A stretch of DNA of 64,000 nt from Dipodascopsis uninucleata var. uninucleata (GCA_030568195.1 JAJLTO010000002.1:496001-560000), one strand, 5' to 3'. Positions 47,801 through 59,653 are shown, numbered from the stretch's first letter. The notes: a model not told the origin generated them from the sequence alone. Made by a program: numbers and translations.

Positions 47801-50768
47801 GCTAGCTACCACTTAAACATCCCCCCTCTCATCCCCTATCGTCTGCCATCTGCGCGCAGCAAGGATCATATCCAGCAGCTAGATTGCCGCCCGTAGAGAA
47901 TCCATTTGGAATCGCACTTTTGGAATAGGGGGCATCCGACATTCCATCTTGCGCTGTATCGGCGTACCCGTCTACTTGTCCACCGTCTGCTGCCTGCGCA
48001 GCCTGCTCTACCATGACTGGGGTGAGAGGTGGTCTTGTTGCACAAGTCAGCCTCTGACTCAGTAACAGTTCTTAAGATACAGGTCTGCGCGGAAAGCTGC
48101 AGAAAAGGAAGCGTAACAACAACTGGCAAGCCTCCTGAGAGATAGCTTACATGGATTCCTAGACAGATGACGATATGCACTCTGCCCACAGAACCGAGAG
48201 CGACTGCGTAAAGAAGCTCGTCGCTCGAGAACAATCGTCGCTCGAGAGCTTATGCTCCAGGTGGCAAGTTCCAAGGCTGCTGCTACAGTAACAGAAGAAG
48301 AATACCTTACTTAAGCTCTTGCACATAAAACAAGCACCATACCCTCCGAAAGGAATGGTGAGAATGAATTATCGCGAAAATCTGGTACTACATTGTAAAT
48401 AAGCATCAGACTATCCCAATTCGCTACGCAAAACGTCGGTGCGCAAGCTCTAGTGCTATCAGCAATTCATCTCTGCGGTCATATCTTGTTCTTTGAACCA
48501 ACGATCTTGTAGGTGCTTCTTGTCTTGTCACCACTCTAACAGTCTCTTGTGCGGAGCTCACGCTCCCCCTATAGCAGAAAGTGAGCTACTTGATGCAGGT
48601 GCAGGTGGAAAAGTATTTGCGAAAGCTAAGAGCAAAAAGCAAAACATCAGAGGAAATACATGCGAAGTTCTGAAAAAGAAAAAAGGATACTGTAAAACCG
48701 TATTCTCTACAGTATGTAAACAATAATCTACACAACCTGGTGGGAACTAGCTACTAGAGACAAGATGAGCGTTGCATGATTTACATGATTTGATCACTGG
48801 TGCTCTTTTCTGTTTTGCTTATCGTCGCTCGTCCATTCTCACAATGGATCCCCACGCAGCAACTAGCACTACCAGCGGTGCCTAGCACTGCAACCTTCTA
48901 GCCAGCCGCTCGTTCTGTTCAGATGCTAAAAATTATCACTTCAGCTGAAAATGATGCTGCCCAGCTTTAGGTATATAAAACATGTAAATGCTGTCGCGAG
49001 AAATTGCAGACAACGTTGGCATAATGAATCTCTTTGTCCACGTCGGCTCGTCGATGGAAGCAATTCTGATGCAGCTATGACGATATGAATTTTCATGCAG
49101 AGATATTAGGCTCTAGAACGCCTTTAGCTCTAGAATTTAGTAATGGGGGCTATTTGGGCTCGGCCCTGGACCGATGGAACACCATGGGAAAGTACATTTC
49201 TTGTATCAGATAGTGCGGTGTAGTGCTCTCAAGGCCGCGAAGCACAGTTCTTTCTCGAGGCTGGCACTGCTAAATGATCTACAGTTTTCCGGGTATATCC
49301 GCTTTTACCCGCAGTTTCCTGGCTCGGAATCGCCTGTTCTCATACGGCTGTTCCAAAAAACCAGTGCGCTGTAATATGAGCACCGCGGCGCCGATTCCAA
49401 CAAACCGCACGCACCTGCATAGTCTGTACAGCAGTCAGTAGATATAATAAAACTATAGACAGTGGTCCACAAGTTCTCTTCTTTATTTTTGCAGTTCTGC
49501 CTCCCCCACTCCCCCTTGACAAAGTCTTATTTCATCTGGTCTGTCATGCAGTTTCATCGACACTACTGCGCTCTCGTTAGTCGTTTGTTCTTGAGCACGT
49601 CAGCTAAATGTCATTCCGCGATTATAAGTTCCGTACACATCTACTATTACTAGTCCTGCTCTACATTGTTTTCATGACTAATGCTACGTTATCGCTTATT
49701 ACTTTTCCACAAACATCGAGATTGTCGTCTGACCAGAAGACATATTTCTGGATAGTTTGCTCATGTATTCCGCACTATACGATATTTCTTTTGTATCATA
49801 TTTTGCACCCCCTCTTCCTCTGCGTCACCACTACTTGCAAGCTATACTTCCTCACAATAAACGGCTAATCAGATTTGCTTCGGTTACTGCTCGCCCGTCT
49901 CTGCTTTGTCTCCAGTGTTCTCATACCATAGCGTAGGTCATGAACATTTCTTTCGTCCCAGCTCTGCATGTTTATACTCGAATATTTAAATTTGAATGTT
50001 TCGTGTTGTACTACTACTAGGAAAAGAATAGCGTGATACAAGTCACAGGAATAGCTTTTTGGATTTTTGTGATCTGTCTTCTAGGCACACGAAGTTTCCT
50101 TTATGCAGTAAATGCACCAACTCCGTGACCTTCACTGCACCTCACTTTCAGCCAATTACGTCGCCAGAATGTGCTTATCGCTAGGTCATCTCTGCTTACT
50201 TTATTGCTACTTACTGTTGAAGGTAATACCCACCATACGTAGGCTGTTAACGAAGTTCTGAGCTATTATCGACATTTACGTGAGATCAATCACTTGTATA
50301 TGAAGTAGCAAACTCCAAAGATTATTCATCTCATTGCGTAATGCTGCAACTAGATAGAGCGCTGCTCCTATAGATACTTTATTAATCGAGATACTGGACA
50401 CATCTGCTCGGGGCCACTGCTTACCCTATCTACTAATTTCTGAGAAAGTAAATGTGCTAGTGTTATAAGCGCAGTGAAGGCTGATAGCGCCGAGCTGGCC
50501 GATAACTTTTCCGTAAGGATGTAATGTACTTTATGCCATATTTATACAACTGCCACAATTATGGTCTCATACAGAATTATTTTCTCGCCCAGTGCCTTAT
50601 ATGTAGCGGCGATTATTTATTTATGCTTAGATAGTGCGATAACCACTCTAAGCAGTCGACACAACACTTCCAAGCTTTTCGCACCTCAAATTTTCAATTC
50701 TCAACCGTGAACTCTTTTGAATTCTGTATTTCTCACACTATAGAGTATTATTGATATAAACAGACAGC
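44862..50768. other. 5.9-kb gene-free block between STE12 and V-ATPase subunit f
   Basis: The largest gap in the window, between two divergent start codons. Composition is mixed: 45.0-46.5 kb is AT-rich, while 46.5-50.7 kb is richer in G+C (37 of 60 bases at 46801-46860). I found no protein with recognisable motifs. Open frames on the minus strand near 47362-47690 (about 113 codons without a stop) and 47829-48014 (MVEQAAQAADGG start) have protein-like composition but no family and no splice partners. No tRNA B-box with a matching acceptor stem was seen. A long STE12 control region or noncoding transcript is plausible, as in other large fungal regulator promoters. Confidence 0.45.
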
Positions 50769-51432
50769 ATGAAGCCCGTTGTTTCGGTATGTATAGCAAT
50801 CGAGATTCCAGAGTCTATGACTTGACGATGGATTAAAGTACTGGCAGTACCATATTAAAAAGACATGACTAGAATGAAACGAAGCAGGGGTTGTATGATA
50901 GATTCTTGAATGGTGGATGCTTCTTTTCAAGAATATGCGTGGTCCGATTATGTTTGAGCCATTTATCGATAGATATCGTGCGCGAAGTTGAATACTTCTT
51001 TCCATCCTAGTCGTCTTTGATCTTGATTTACTGTCAGAATATGTTTCTGAATCTTACTAACCAACTACTGTAGCTCGGTTACGCCTGGTGCTGCACCGTC
51101 TTGTCGGTGTTCGGTATTGTCATTCTTTGCGCCATTGCAGGATTCTTCCTTTCTGGTTCTGAGGCCTTCCTTGGAAGCACTGAGGATCCACCAGCTGGAC
51201 AACCGTAAGTGTCACAAGTACAGAGTTATGATATTCGACAACTAATTTTTGCCCTTATTTTTAGTGTTGCTGTCAATTTGTTCGGTGGTGCCATTATCTA
51301 CGCTGTAAGTACCGACATTGAATGTATTAACACTATTAGCAGTTAGAATACTAATTATTGTTATAGGTCTTCCTTGCTTTCTGTGGATGTCAAATTGTCA
51401 TGCACAAGCGACAGGCAAGAATTGAGTTATAA
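50769..51432 (+). CDS. V-ATPase Vo subunit f (RNasek-like)
   Basis: Small membrane subunit of the vacuolar proton pump, homologous to yeast YPR170W-B and animal RNASEK. Four exons (50769-50786, 51074-51204, 51265-51304, 51367-51432) in phase give 84 residues, close to the yeast 85. The sequence starts MKPVVSLGYAWCCTVLSVFG, nearly the same as the yeast protein's M-R-P-V-V-S ... A-W-C-C-T-V-L-S pattern. Two membrane segments (IVILCAIAGFFL and AIIYAVFLAFCGCQIV) flank a short Glu/Pro loop, and the C-terminus is basic (HKRQARIEL). The first intron is 287 nt and the first exon only 18 nt. Confidence 0.92.
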
Positions 51433-51887
51433 GTTCCTTAGACCTTAGTGGTTGCATCTTATGCTCAGATTTATGTTTCCTTGTCACTTGTTTTCCTTTT
51501 AAACCATTTCCTTTTTCTATTTAATGCGGGTATTTACTGTTTCCAATCAAAATTTAAAGAAGGAAAGGATAGAGAAAATGTCTGATTGACATTGCCGCAA
51601 TGTTAGAAATGAAAACCACACATGCGCATTTTATTTTATTGTTTGTTGGTTAGGAAGTTGCACGTTAGTTTTGGGGGCCTTCTTACAATTTTATTTCTCA
51701 CTTATATTTAGATATATCCTACTCTTATTTGCGCTTGTCATTTGTCATATACGGGGGATTTGGGTTTTATATTTTATGTCTCTAGAATTTAATTGATGGT
51801 GTTAGACGTACAGTTCGATGTAACAGTTTTATATTTTTCATATTGTACACTAGCCCACTTTTCTAAGGACAAAGGAGCGTGGATAAT
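51433..51887. other. convergent 3' intergenic region
   Basis: About 0.45 kb, T-rich on the plus strand, between the subunit f and RIT1 stop codons. It should hold both 3' UTRs; nothing else was seen. Confidence 0.6.
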
Positions 51888-53410
51888 TTATTTCCATCCC
51901 ATCAACACGGAATTGACTGAAAGTAGAGTAGCCCTGCTAGGGTTTACTTTTCGTTGACATACTATTGTTGTCAGTCGTTTTGTAATGAGATCTTTGTTGA
52001 CAGGGTGCTTGACATCTTTGGGTAGCTTTGAACCGTTATCGTCATAATGTAGAGACATAATCGCTAAAGCAATTCCTACTGAAAGGTCTCCACCGGTGTC
52101 ACAGAAGATTCCTATTCGGTTTTTTGATATACCATGTTCATCGTAAAATTGTAAAATTTTTGGTAGCACTGTACGAAATAGTTTTGAGCCTTTCTTCCCT
52201 TCGGGTAAACCAGAATGAAATACCTTAAGCTTCTGAGAAGATGGTATGTCAGTTGCAGTCGAAACATCTATAACCGTATCTATTTCAAGAGCTTTCATTG
52301 TTTTAATGAAGTCTTCATCTGCCCGCTCGTGTATCCGTCGTCCTATATATATTCCAGTGTTACTAATGGAGCTCATGTCTGCTTCGTCTGATAGCGTAGC
52401 GCTCAAAGGCGCAACTCTATTATTTCCTATCGTTATTTCTGCCACCAACTGCTCGATTTCACCGTCAGAAACAGCTTCCATAAGTTGCTTATTCTTCCAA
52501 AAAAGATCTGGTGTGAGTTTCTCTGTTGTCCATTCTTCATGGTCATCTGCTGCCCCTTGAACGTACGTATATCCATTTCGCCGTTCTTGACCATCTAACA
52601 CCATTTTAGAAGCCGTACAGAGAACTATCGGATAAAAACCAGTGAATTGGGGTATTGTTTCAGGAATATTGTGCTCTGGTGTTACCCACAGAGGCCGTAA
52701 TGGCTTGCAATTCATTCGATTTCGCAGATCTGAAATATCCACTCCTGAACTGTGAAATTGTTTTATCCACTGAGGTAGTAAAAATTCGATTTGCGCTCTC
52801 TCTGAAGATGACACAGCATTAGGCGGGGTAAACAGATACTTTATACTTTCTTTATTATCTGACTCGAATATCGCAGCATTAATCACGGCACACCATATAG
52901 GTATTGTCTTAGAAAAGCTATCTGGCATTCTCTTTCCTCGACGAGTCGAATCCACAATAATGATACTGCAGTGCGATCGGTTTACTCTGTCAGTAAGTTA
53001 CGTCCAGATTGCCTTAAACTTTACATACCCATTATCTTCGGTTATTAGTCTAATAATATGCAAGTTCAGTCTTCGGAGACTGAATCCCCATTGGCCCGTG
53101 TGTCCATCTGTGCTCTTAAAATATACTGATTCAGCAATATTCTCTGGCGAGATATACCAACGGCCACATCTCTCATTTGCTTCCAAGACCTTAGTTAGCT
53201 TTAAACCTTTAAACTAGTTTGTTGTATATCTAGTAACATACCAACTAGCGGCAGACCATAAGATTCTCGTACTTCTTTCACAAACATCGCATCGTGGAAA
53301 ATTGAATGAAGTCTGTTGCGCATACTACGCGAATCTTTTCGTAGAGACTTTGAAACTGCCCCAAAATCGTCGAAATCAGGCCGCCTAATATTGTTGTTTA
53401 AATAGCTCAT
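51888..53410 (-). CDS. RIT1: initiator tRNA 2'-O-ribosyl phosphate transferase Rit1
   Basis: Adds a 2'-O-ribosyl phosphate at position 64 of initiator tRNA-Met, which keeps it out of elongation; known in fungi and plants. Exons 53410-53242, 53179-53029 and 52965-51888 are in phase and give 465 residues (yeast 513). Signature blocks lie across the junctions: YGLPLVANERCGRWYI, YFKSTDGHTGQWGFSLRRLN and VDSTRRGKRMPDSFSKTIP. Then come PIWCAVIN and QFTGFYPIVLCTAS. The C-terminal half contains a Cys loop IGIFCDTGGDLSVGIALAIM resembling the phosphatase-like loop of Rit1. Intron 1 uses the AG after GTCTTGGA, twelve bases beyond a CTAAC branch site; the nearer AG would break the frame. Divergent from the RING gene, 269 bases away. 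Confidence 0.95.
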
Positions 53411-53679
53411 TGTGATTGTTGTATATTACGTCCATATTAGAGTATATAAATAAGTCTTGACGCAATGTGGTCAGAAAATTCATGTGAAGTGAACAGCATT
53501 CGCTATAATTTTTCATTCCGCTCATATAAAGTACTGTTCACTACGATTAAACTCTAAACAAGACTATGAAACGGCTCTCAGGAGAATACAATATCTAATA
53601 TCAGTTGACGATCCAACTCATCAGTCAACAACTTATAAAAGTAAATAAGCAAAGTTAAACTGGTATTAAGCTTACTGCT

Positions 53680-54837
53680 ATGTCAGAGACTGGACGAGCT
53701 TTTCCTGTTTACATTATTCCTCCTAAAACATGCCCACATTCTGAATCTCATTGTGGATTAACATCTACGACCTCATGCTGCTGGTGCTTAGATAGCCGTC
53801 CTGAACCACCAGATGGGCGTTATCCTGTATATGTTGACGGTTTGGGCACTGTCAACGTAGCTACGAGATGGCAAATGTACTGTGGACCATGCAAAGGTAT
53901 ATTTTCTGAGAGAAATTATATTTAAGAAATAATATAGCGCTAACTGTTCTTCCAAGATTACTGGGATCAGCTTTTTAGCGAGAACGAAGACCAGCGACAA
54001 AGTGAAGGTTCCTCAATAGAGCAACAAAACAGGCTTGACTCAGGGATTACTCGATCACCTCGAAATATAACTAGAGCTTTTCGGAATGCGTTTGGTTCAG
54101 CGCAGGAGATATCCAGAGACGGTAAGATCAGTTTGTCCACGTCTTATATCGAATCCATGGACCGTGAAGGAAGCATCTTAAGCATATTTCTAATTTATTT
54201 TCTACAGACTATGTATCTCCAGTCACTTCAATGTTCCAGAGAGCAATTGTGTGGCCGCAACGACAGCAGCAGCGAGAACAGCAACAGGTTGCCAACGCAG
54301 AGACAGAAAATATAGAGTACGGCCAGACAGAAGTCGAAACTGTAGATCAAAATCAGTCTGGAGCAGCAACAGATGGTACGTATCTTAATACACTATGATA
54401 GAGATTAGCTTGTCATACTAACCAGCATCAAGAGCCACCAGAAATATCGACGTCATGGGGAACTGGACGACCCGAACCGCTCTCAGCAGAAGAGTTAGTT
54501 AATGTAGAGTGTAAAATATGTTTCGCCCAAGCAGCAGATACAGGTAAGCAAAACTACTATACGAGGCAATATGTATCTCATTACTAATTATGTATTTTCT
54601 AACCTATATTTGTTACAGTATTTTTCCCATGCAATCATCTGATCGTTTGCAGTGTAAGTATCCCCTTTCGGCTTGTGAGTTTATTATTGGTTCAACGTCT
54701 AATCTTACGATCTCTAGTGGTGTGCCGAAGAAGTTGCTCCCACCACGTCTGATGGACGGCCACTTGCTCATAGTGGTAAACGGTGTCCTATATGTCGAAA
54801 TATTATCAGAAGGAAGTTCCGAATATATAGATCATAG
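53680..54837 (+). CDS. RING-finger protein, probable E3 ubiquitin ligase
   Basis: Probable ubiquitin ligase; substrate unknown. Six exons (53680-53896, 53957-54121, 54208-54375, 54433-54543, 54619-54653, 54718-54837) are in phase and give 271 residues. The N-terminal 75 residues are Cys-rich (CPHSESHCGL, SCCWCLDS, MYCGPCK), perhaps a second metal site. The middle is Gln/Glu/Ser-rich and disordered. A C3HC4 RING ends the protein: VECKICFAQAADTVFFPCNH, LIVCSWCAEE, then KRCPICRNII. The spacing, with the finger at the extreme C-terminus, recalls IAP/MUL1-type RINGs. Two junctions cut through the finger. I do not recognise a named orthologue. Confidence 0.8.
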
Positions 54838-55202
54838 ATATATCTTTCCATTTCTGCTTGGTTATATTACACGCATCATGGAAATAACCTTCATCGTTGT
54901 CTATATATTGTATCTAGCCTGTTCTTGATCTTAATTTTGTTTTTGGTAATAGCATTTCGTGTGATTATAATATTGATCTGTATAATTGTTTTGTCCATGT
55001 ATGTATATATTTGTGGCTATCTGATGTTAATCAAGTGCTTTCGCATTCTCGATCGCTGAATTCGTGCGGCTGTATGTTGCTTAATGGCTGCATGTTGCGG
55101 TAAAGAAATCGCTTCTTGCCATTCATCTGTAAACAATATTATATTGAGTAGCTAACACAATTACTGCTAATATACGACCGAACAAGAAAAAAAAACCGAA
55201 CG
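54838..55202. other. intergenic region RING gene / YSA1
   Basis: About 0.37 kb, AT-rich, containing the RING 3' UTR and the YSA1 promoter. Nothing distinctive was seen. Confidence 0.55.
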
Positions 55203-56395
55203 ATGAATTTATCAGCAGCTAAAGTTGAAAGTGTTAAGGATTTGGTAAGTTTGTAAGAAACTTGATAGAGCTTTGAATCGAGTAGATGTACCAAACACAC
55301 ACGATTTTGTACACAGTACTCCCGATGATAGCGAACTAACGGTCATCGAACATTTAGTCTTCTTCGGATGCCAAGTGGGTCAAGGTAAGATTTAGCAAAG
55401 ATTGCTGTACTACTCAGATTCTGTACACAAGTCGTTTGCTCACAATGACAGATCCAAAAAGTGTTCTATAAGGATCCCAATGGCAAAGGTCAGTGTAATT
55501 ATATCGCAGAACTGGTGTTTTACATAATCTAACATCTATCGTGGTTACAGCAAGGGATTGGGAATTTGCTACTAGACAGACCAGAGTGGAAGGCAGCGAT
55601 GTAGATGGTAAGTTTAAATTATGTAGCCAAAGATAAATTTTGGCCAGGGGTACGAGAACTATTCTAATACAAGAACAGGTGTTGCCATCCTTGCTATTAT
55701 TGAAAAGTCAACTGGCCCGGAGGTTCTCTTGCAAAGACAATTCAGACCACCAGTGAATGGAGTAAGTTGTATTGTGACTGCGATAATACATAATTCTACT
55801 GAAAGCTTCATATTTTCATTGACACTAGACTAACAGGTGAATAACTCTCATATAGGTCGTCATTGAGTTCCCCGCCGGATTATTAGATCCCAAGGAGACG
55901 CCCGAGCAATGTGCGGAGCGCGAGCTTCTCGAGGAGACTGGATACATCGGAAAAGCTATTCATAGCAGTCCAATTTTGTTCTGCGATCCAGGTATGTTGT
56001 AATATATGATGTGAATACTCTTCTCCGTACCATTCTCACCATAAATGCCTTGATTTGTTGCTATCCACAGGTTTCTGTAATACAAACCTCAAGCTCGTCC
56101 AAGTATCAATTGACATGGATGATGAGCGAAACATTAAACCCCAACAGCAGCTTGAAGATGGAGAGTTTATCGAGAATTTTACTAGTAAGTATTGCCAATA
56201 TACATATTTGCAAATAAGATGTCGCTAGTATTGTAGATTACTGACTTGTTGCCTCCGTTGCCATTTACTTATGCAGTGCCACTGAGCGAATTTCCCGAGA
56301 AGATTGATCAGCTCGCCAAAGAGGGCTTTATTCTGGACGCAAGGGTGCGCAATATTGCTGCAGGCATTGCCATTGCGAAGAAATACAAGTTATGA
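55203..56395 (+). CDS. YSA1: ADP-ribose pyrophosphatase, Nudix family (Ysa1-like)
   Basis: Hydrolyses ADP-ribose and related sugars to AMP and ribose 5-phosphate. Eight exons (55203-55244, 55358-55384, 55452-55488, 55551-55607, 55679-55761, 55856-55991, 56071-56184, 56277-56395) keep phase and give 204 residues. The Nudix box is complete: [20 protein letters not shown] followed by TGY fits G-x5-E-x7-R-E-U-x-E-E-x-G-U. Supporting blocks are [29 protein letters not shown] and [10 protein letters not shown]. The second exon is only 27 nt. The exon 1-2 intron (113 nt) has in-frame stops, so it is a true intron in this model. Confidence 0.93.
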
Positions 56396-56652
56396 TTTGC
56401 TGTGTATAGAGTCGTTGTTGAAACTCAGCATCTCATAAAAAGTTATGCACTCTAAACTAGATGGTCTGATTTTTTTAACAAAATATAGACAGGAGTGTAT
56501 GCTCGTTGGGTTGATTCGTTATTTCTACGTAGAATCATTTATAATAAATATTTAATATCATTTATTCTTGCTTTGTACTCTATTAAATTTTGTTCTCTAG
56601 ACGATGTGTCGAGTAACTGTTGGTACATTCTTGATTATGCTTTAAATTGGGT

Positions 56653-56676
56653 CCGATATCGCTCCAGCGATATCGG
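56653..56676. promoter_or_regulatory. perfect 10-bp palindrome, Leu3-like, upstream of ILV5
   Basis: CCGATATCGC (56653-56662) and GCGATATCGG (56667-56676) are exact reverse complements around the loop TCCA. Each arm is one base from CCG-N4-CGG, the core recognised by the branched-chain regulator Leu3. The element lies about 180 bases upstream of a branched-chain biosynthesis gene. The palindrome is seen directly; Leu3 binding is inference. Confidence 0.5.
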
Positions 56677-56692
56677 CATGCACCCGAGCCAG

Positions 56693-56699
56693 TGAGTCA
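56693..56699. promoter_or_regulatory. Gcn4-type TGAGTCA site upstream of ILV5
   Basis: A perfect TGA(C/G)TCA heptamer 159 bases before the ILV5 start and 16 bases after the palindrome. ILV genes are classical general-control targets, so placement supports function. About eight such heptamers are expected by chance per 64 kb, so position is the main argument. Confidence 0.5.
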
Positions 56700-56857
56700 G
56701 ACTTGTAGCCAAATTTGTTCGGGGGCCAAAACTCACCACCAAAACTACAGGTTACAACTTTCAAAAAAAATTTTCTTATAAAACTATCATTCGCTTTTAC
56801 CTCCAAGGAATTATTTTTAATATCCACACGTTGAAAGAAAATAAATAATACATAAAA

Positions 56858-58075
56858 ATGGCCTCAAGAACATTTACTAGAACTTTTAAGTCTGCATCAA
56901 AGAATCTGTCTGCTGTTCAGCGCCGATCATTGTCGGTCGCGTCTCTTCAGTCTGTCGCCAGACCAGCGATCCGTGCTGCTGTTTCCAGAGTCTCATTGAC
57001 TGCGATGCAGACCCGTGGACTTAAGTCTATTGACTTTGCCCAAGATGGAAACTTCGAGACTGTTCATGAACGATCTGACTGGCCTATTGAGAAGCTTGTT
57101 GAATACTTCAAGAACGACACTCTCGCTCTGATTGGATACGGTTCTCAGGGTTACGGCCAGGGTCTTAACTTGAGAGACAACGGTATCAATGCCATCATTG
57201 GTGTTAGAAAGGATGGTGCTTCGTGGAAGGCTGCCATTGAGGATGGATGGGTTCCAGGTGAGAACCTTTTTGATGTCGATGAGGCTATCCAACGTGGTAC
57301 TATCATCATGAACCTCTTGTCTGATGCTGCTCAGTCTGAGACTTGGCCCCGCATCAAACCTCTCATTACCAAGGGAAAGACCCTTTACTTCTCTCACGGT
57401 TTCTCCGTCGTCTTCAAAGATTTGACTAAGGTCGATGTCCCAGAGGGCGTTGATGTCATTTTGGTTGCTCCAAAGGGATCCGGAAGAACTGTTCGATCTC
57501 TTTTCAAGGAGGGCCGTGGAATTAACTCTTCCTTTGCTGTATGGCAGGATGCCACCGGTAAGGCCCAGGAGAAAGCAGTTGCCATCGGCGTTGCCATTGG
57601 CTCTGGATACCTCTATGAAACTACCTTCGAGAAGGAGGTCTATTCTGACTTGTATGGTGAGCGTGGATGCTTGATGGGTGGTATTCATGGTATGTTCCTT
57701 GCTCAGTATGAGGTCCTTCGTGAGCGAGGACATTCCCCATCAGAAGCTTTCAATGAAACTGTTGAGGAGGCTACTCAGTCTCTTTATCCATTAATTGGCA
57801 AATATGGTATGGACTACATGTACGATGCCTGTTCTACTACAGCAAGACGTGGTGCTCTTGACTGGAGCCCTAAGTTCAAGGCTGCCTTGAAGCCAGTTTT
57901 CAACGAGCTTTACGATTCTGTCAAGAACGGTACGGAGACCAAGCGTTCTCTCCAGTTTAACTCTCAGCCTGATTATCGTGCCAAGTTTGAGGAAGAGCTA
58001 CAGCAAATCCGTGATCTTGAGATCTGGAAGGCTGGTAAGGAGGTTCGTAAGCTCCGACCAGAAAACCAGGAGTAA
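56858..58075 (+). CDS. ILV5: ketol-acid reductoisomerase, mitochondrial
   Basis: NADPH-dependent enzyme that converts acetolactate and acetohydroxybutyrate in valine, leucine and isoleucine synthesis. Intronless, 405 residues, close to yeast Ilv5 (395). The first 60 residues are a Ser/Arg/Ala-rich mitochondrial presequence (MASRTFTRTFKSASKNLSA). The Rossmann domain carries LIGYGSQGYGQGLNLRDNG at about residues 91-109 and GVRKDGASW. FSHGFSVVFKD and VILVAPKGSGRTVR follow. The knotted C-terminal domain holds the Mg-binding helices (SDLYGERGCLMGGIHGMF, SEAFNETVEEATQSLYP). Codon use is strongly biased, as in GLN1, which suggests high expression. Confidence 0.97.
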   Translation: MASRTFTRTFKSASKNLSAVQRRSLSVASLQSVARPAIRAAVSRVSLTAMQTRGLKSIDFAQDGNFETVHERSDWPIEKLVEYFKNDTLALIGYGSQGYGQGLNLRDNGINAIIGVRKDGASWKAAIEDGWVPGENLFDVDEAIQRGTIIMNLLSDAAQSETWPRIKPLITKGKTLYFSHGFSVVFKDLTKVDVPEGVDVILVAPKGSGRTVRSLFKEGRGINSSFAVWQDATGKAQEKAVAIGVAIGSGYLYETTFEKEVYSDLYGERGCLMGGIHGMFLAQYEVLRERGHSPSEAFNETVEEATQSLYPLIGKYGMDYMYDACSTTARRGALDWSPKFKAALKPVFNELYDSVKNGTETKRSLQFNSQPDYRAKFEEELQQIRDLEIWKAGKEVRKLRPENQE

Positions 58076-58795
58076 AAGTATTAAGAAGTTCGTTCTTCTA
58101 TATGGTAAACTTGTATAGTCCTTTCAATCTCTATATAATTGCCATACTCAACGCCAGATCTTTTATACGTTTTGGCTTCACCTTATTATATTGTGACTAA
58201 ATGTCACGCAAATATACTTTTTATTCGTTCCTTTTTTTTTTAAAGAAAATGACTTGGATTTGGCTGGCGAACAAAAAGTAGACTTGTCCCTTTTGAATGG
58301 ATTTTCTATGGTTTTTTATGGGTTCGTTATTTGCTGTTTTTATTTTTAAGTTTGTCCTTATTAAGAGATATTTTGTATATCATATAAATTAATTGCCCCT
58401 CCATCTTGTCCACATTTAAATTTAAAATTGCCATGATCGTACTTTTTTAAGTCTACATTAAAGTGGTATGCTTTGAGAATCATAATTAAGGAATTCTTCT
58501 ATATTATTCTTAATGGCAGATTCTGAACTTTGCAAGGCATATACGCAAAGGAAAAATACATTGTTGCTACTCGATAAAACCAACGCCTAGATCAACATGT
58601 AATATGGTGGAAAGGAGGACAGCAACAAAAAGCTGTGTATGATAACCACGATAAAGATTCAAGAGAAATTTTCCAAACAAACACATAAAGAAATTAAAAT
58701 AATACCAGTAAACTAACTACTATCCTCGATCACAATAATTACAGTCTCGTCTACATCCTGTAGTGGATCATACATATTACTCTCTTCGCGGAGCC
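58076..58795. other. convergent 3' intergenic region
   Basis: About 0.7 kb AT-rich sequence between the ILV5 and UBC12 stop codons, with a T tract near 58230. No ORF, RNA gene or repeat was recognised. Confidence 0.6.
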
Positions 58796-59653
58796 TCACT
58801 TTGTAACTTTGTCAAACTTTTCTTGATTCACCATCCCACCCATCATTGACGTCCTCACGTTACGTTTGAAATGGTCACGATTCCGCTGTAGATCGTTGGC
58901 AGCCTCTGTTCATAGTTAGTATCTGTACATCACCAAATGTATAGGTGCTGCACTCACCTTTATTTAATGGATCAGCGGCATTAGGCTCAAGAAAGAGATA
59001 TTGTAAACCCACAAAAATGGCATTCCTAATATTATGCACTTATTAGAATATTCTGAGAAGTATAGTGAACTCAATTATCAGTTAATCGAGACTTACAAAT
59101 TCAATACTGGTTTCCAGTCTTCTCTTAGAATGTTGAGGCAGACATTTCCTTCAAGGTCGATATTTGGGTGATATATCTAGTTTTATCTGTCAGCAACCTA
59201 GAATACCGATTGTTTTAAAGCTATTACACATTTATCGTCGTCAACAAACCTTCTGAGTACATTTAACCTATGAATAACTTGTTAATACTAACAATATGTC
59301 AAAATGATATTAAAAACAAACAGTAACCATACCTTTGGTGGCTCATGGGGAAAATTGTTATTTATGGTAAACGAGAACTTGAATATACCGCCTTCATACA
59401 TTCCTTCATCAGGTTCAATCGTCACCGTAAAGTTGAGTAAGTCATCGGGATTTGGGAAATAAGTCTTCATTGTAGAAGGCAGTGAAAGTTCGGTCAAATC
59501 TATCAACTCACGTTAACATCCCAGACTGAACACAGTCACTCACTGTAATGGAGCGGATGCTCTACAAGACATGCATTACACACCTTTTTGGATTCGGATT
59601 TGAGCAGCGGTGACCTTCTTCTTTGGAGTACCGCCGCCCGCACTATTGGTCTG

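Larger units (their letters stand above)
56396..56857. promoter_or_regulatory. ILV5 upstream region
   Basis: About 0.46 kb between the YSA1 stop and the ILV5 start. It contains a 10-bp inverted repeat and a Gcn4-type heptamer, listed separately, about 160-205 bases before the ILV5 ATG. The last 60 bases are A-rich, a usual leader composition. Confidence 0.5.

Noticed and set aside
56642-56827. 61-codon minus-strand frame upstream of ILV5
   Set aside because: It runs through the ILV5 promoter palindrome and has no homology or motif that I recognise.
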